Below are positions 25,293-26,977 of a stretch of DNA of 26,977 nucleotides, in pieces (the stretch's first letter is position 1; each line of letters opens with the position of its first letter). Under the pieces are notes generated by a model that was given only the letters and a program-made list of their open reading frames with translations, ran no database searches and was not told the DNA's origin. The translations under genes and the position numbers were made by a program. The stretch comes from Eimeria necatrix (taxonomy: Eukaryota; Apicomplexa; Conoidasida; Eucoccidiorida; Eimeriidae), in contig NW_013654356.1 in the NCBI RefSeq assembly GCF_000499385.1, positions 1 to 26,977 on the forward strand. The letters run 5' to 3'.

Positions 25293-26278
25293 ATTGTTTT
25301 TTATTAAATTTAATTTTCCAGATAAACTTTTTCTTATTCAAAGTCTTTAATAAATTGCATTTATTGCATTTTGCCAATTAAAGCCTTTCGATATTAAAAA
25401 TGCCAAATTGTTAATGCTGCTGCAGTCAACTGAACAAGTTCCGCTGCTGCAGCTTCTGCTGCAGCAGCAGCTTCTGCTGCAGCTTCTGCTGCAGCAGCAG
25501 CAGGAAATATGTGTCTAGTGAAGCAGCATGCCCACAGAATGTGGCCGTTTTGCTGCTGCTGCAGCATAGAGGTGAATTCTGTTCAAGTTCAGAAAGAGCC
25601 CCCAAGACCTAAACCTACTCACATCCTTTTGAAGTCTTCATTTATATAAATATGAATATTAATGTTAATGTTAATATTTATATTTACATTTATATTTATA
25701 TTTATATTTATGTTTATATTTATATTTATATTTGTATTTATAAACCCAAAATTAAGAATATTAATTGCAATAGAAGGAAATTAGCAGCCAATTTCGCAGC
25801 CGCGCGCATCACGAGCACTGTGTGCGAGTTGCGCTGAGCAATTCATGAACGGAGCCGTTTTCTGAGTTTCCGGAGGCCAAAAAGTCTTTTTTTATGAAAT
25901 TAAAGAATTAAAAATGAAATAAAATGAAATAAAAGTTATTTAAATCAAAAAAAGGCAAAAAAATCGAGAAAAACTCCAAAGTTTCCGAAGATCAGCTCCG
26001 GGCGCCGCAGGTGACCGCGTCGGCAGCGCACGGCCAAACCCCAACTCAGCGGCCCAAAGAGTTCCTTTTTCTTTTTAATATTTGCGAAATTTAGAAAATT
26101 TAATATTTTAAAAGTTCAAAAAACTCAAAATTCGCAAAATTCAGAAAATTCAAAGGCCAAAATTGTCGCGGCTTTCTTCCCCGACAGCCCTGCAGGTAGG
26201 AGGCATGCGGGGGCTGGCTGCAGCAGCAGGAGCCCCCATTAAGACTTTTGAATTTTTGCTGCTGCTAAGTGCTCAGTT

Positions 26279-26319
<41 letters not shown>

Positions 26320-26482
26320 CAGCTGGCAGCAAGCTTAGCGCAGGATTCCTGTGGAATCCACTGCACAGCAAATGAAGCCTTGAACTCTAGACTAAGTTTA
26401 TGTTGAACTAAACCTCACTGACACTGGAATAAAGGCATTTAAGACCAAGAAGAACCAAAAGCCTGCAGCAAAAAGAACCCAA

Positions 26483-26569
<87 letters not shown>

Positions 26570-26785
26570 GCTGCTGCACTTCGGAGTGCCGCAGCTTTTG
26601 CTGCCTCTGGCGCTGTGGGAGTTTGCCCAGCTGCCTAGAAAGCCAAAATAAATCAAATTTTTGCAGAATGTTCCCTTTTTGAGTTAATTAAATTAATTAA
26701 AGTGAATATTTGCATGCAAATGAAACAAAAAGGTAAAAAATGTAAAAGAAGAACAATTAAAGCGAATTCCACAAACTACAGAAGG

Positions 26786-26977
26786 CACCCGGGGGCCCCA
26801 GGGGGCCCCTGGCTTCCTCTTCTGGGCCAAACTGCTGCAGCATTTGCTGCAAAAGACCCGTAACTTCTTCTGCAGCAATTCCCCCCTTTAATTAGCCCTG
26901 GGGGGGCCCCTGAGGGGGCCCCAGGGGGGGCCCCAGGGGGGGGCCCCAGGGGGGGCCCCAGGGGGGGGCCCCAGGGG
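26786..26977. repeat. GGGGCCCC repeats at right edge
   Basis: Two blocks, 26786-26812 and 26898-26977. The second approaches a regular 14-16 bp unit CCAGGGGGGGGCC, which continues beyond the window. Confidence 0.85.

Larger units (their letters stand above)
24651..26977. other. AT-rich right-hand region with CAG and GGGGCCCC repeats
   Basis: Apart from the fragment at about 24.8-25.3 kb I find no supportable gene. It contains CTGCAG-rich palindromic sequence (25442-25502), a (TATATT)-type hexanucleotide run (25672-25742), a (CAG)14 tract (26278-26319), a long (CTG)n tract (26484-26577) and the GGGGCCCC block at the right edge. Open frames through the CTG tract (26408-26656 minus; 26163-26375 plus) have no conserved flanks. 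Confidence 0.55.

Noticed and set aside
25652..25837. Tyr/Ile-rich open frame
   Set aside because: It is a direct translation of a TATATT hexanucleotide repeat.
26163..26656. Short frames through the CAG and CTG tracts near the right end
   Set aside because: Flanking residues show no recognisable motif, and splice or start evidence is absent.

Overview
The window looks like nuclear DNA of a coccidian apicomplexan, most probably an Eimeria species. Three things point there. CAG/CTG tracts run through almost everything and are translated as Ala, Gln or Ser runs inside otherwise conserved proteins. Short AAACCCT/TTTAGGG (telomere-type) arrays are scattered internally rather than at a chromosome end. 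Repeat-dense, GC-richer, intron-rich blocks alternate with AT-rich blocks. All gene models below were built by hand from reading frames, splice-site phase and remembered family conservation; no search was run.

Layout. (1) 1-369, minus strand: the first exon of a P-loop small GTPase, running off the left edge. (2) 370-1582: CAG/CTG and telomere-like repeats with no assignable gene. (3) 1583-5738, plus strand: an eight-exon gene for a DEP + DUF547 protein (605 aa in my model). (4) 5739-7087: AT-rich spacer with a GGGGCCCC block, two copies of a GTGTACGTACAC-type palindrome, then telomere-like arrays up to the next start codon. (5) 7088-16214, plus strand: a 20-exon gene for a TTC27/Emw1-type TPR protein (1504 aa in my model). 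(6) 16215-20135: AT-rich DNA with many minisatellites and one candidate small secreted protein (17479-17676). (7) 20136-21503, minus strand: an intronless 455-aa, single-membrane-segment protein of unknown function. (8) 21504-26977: AT-rich DNA with several minisatellites, a tRNA-Val(UAC) gene (24578-24650, minus), a possible coding fragment near 24.8-25.3 kb, CAG tracts and a terminal GGGGCCCC block.

The most striking signal is the intron architecture. Of 26 introns inferred in the two long genes, 15 carry AAACCCT repeats just after the donor and TTTAGGG repeats just before the acceptor. Six more carry TTTAGGG only, one is a rearranged A-T-T-A compound, and four have none. No intron has AAACCCT alone. 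On the transcript the two arrays are complementary, so each intron could fold with its ends together; on DNA each looks like a miniature linear chromosome. The minus-strand GTPase shows the same donor array in its own sense orientation. A second dispersed element is the near-perfect palindrome GGGTGTACGTACACCC and its variants, found in AT-rich spacers and also inside coding exons. The genes do not form an obvious pathway.
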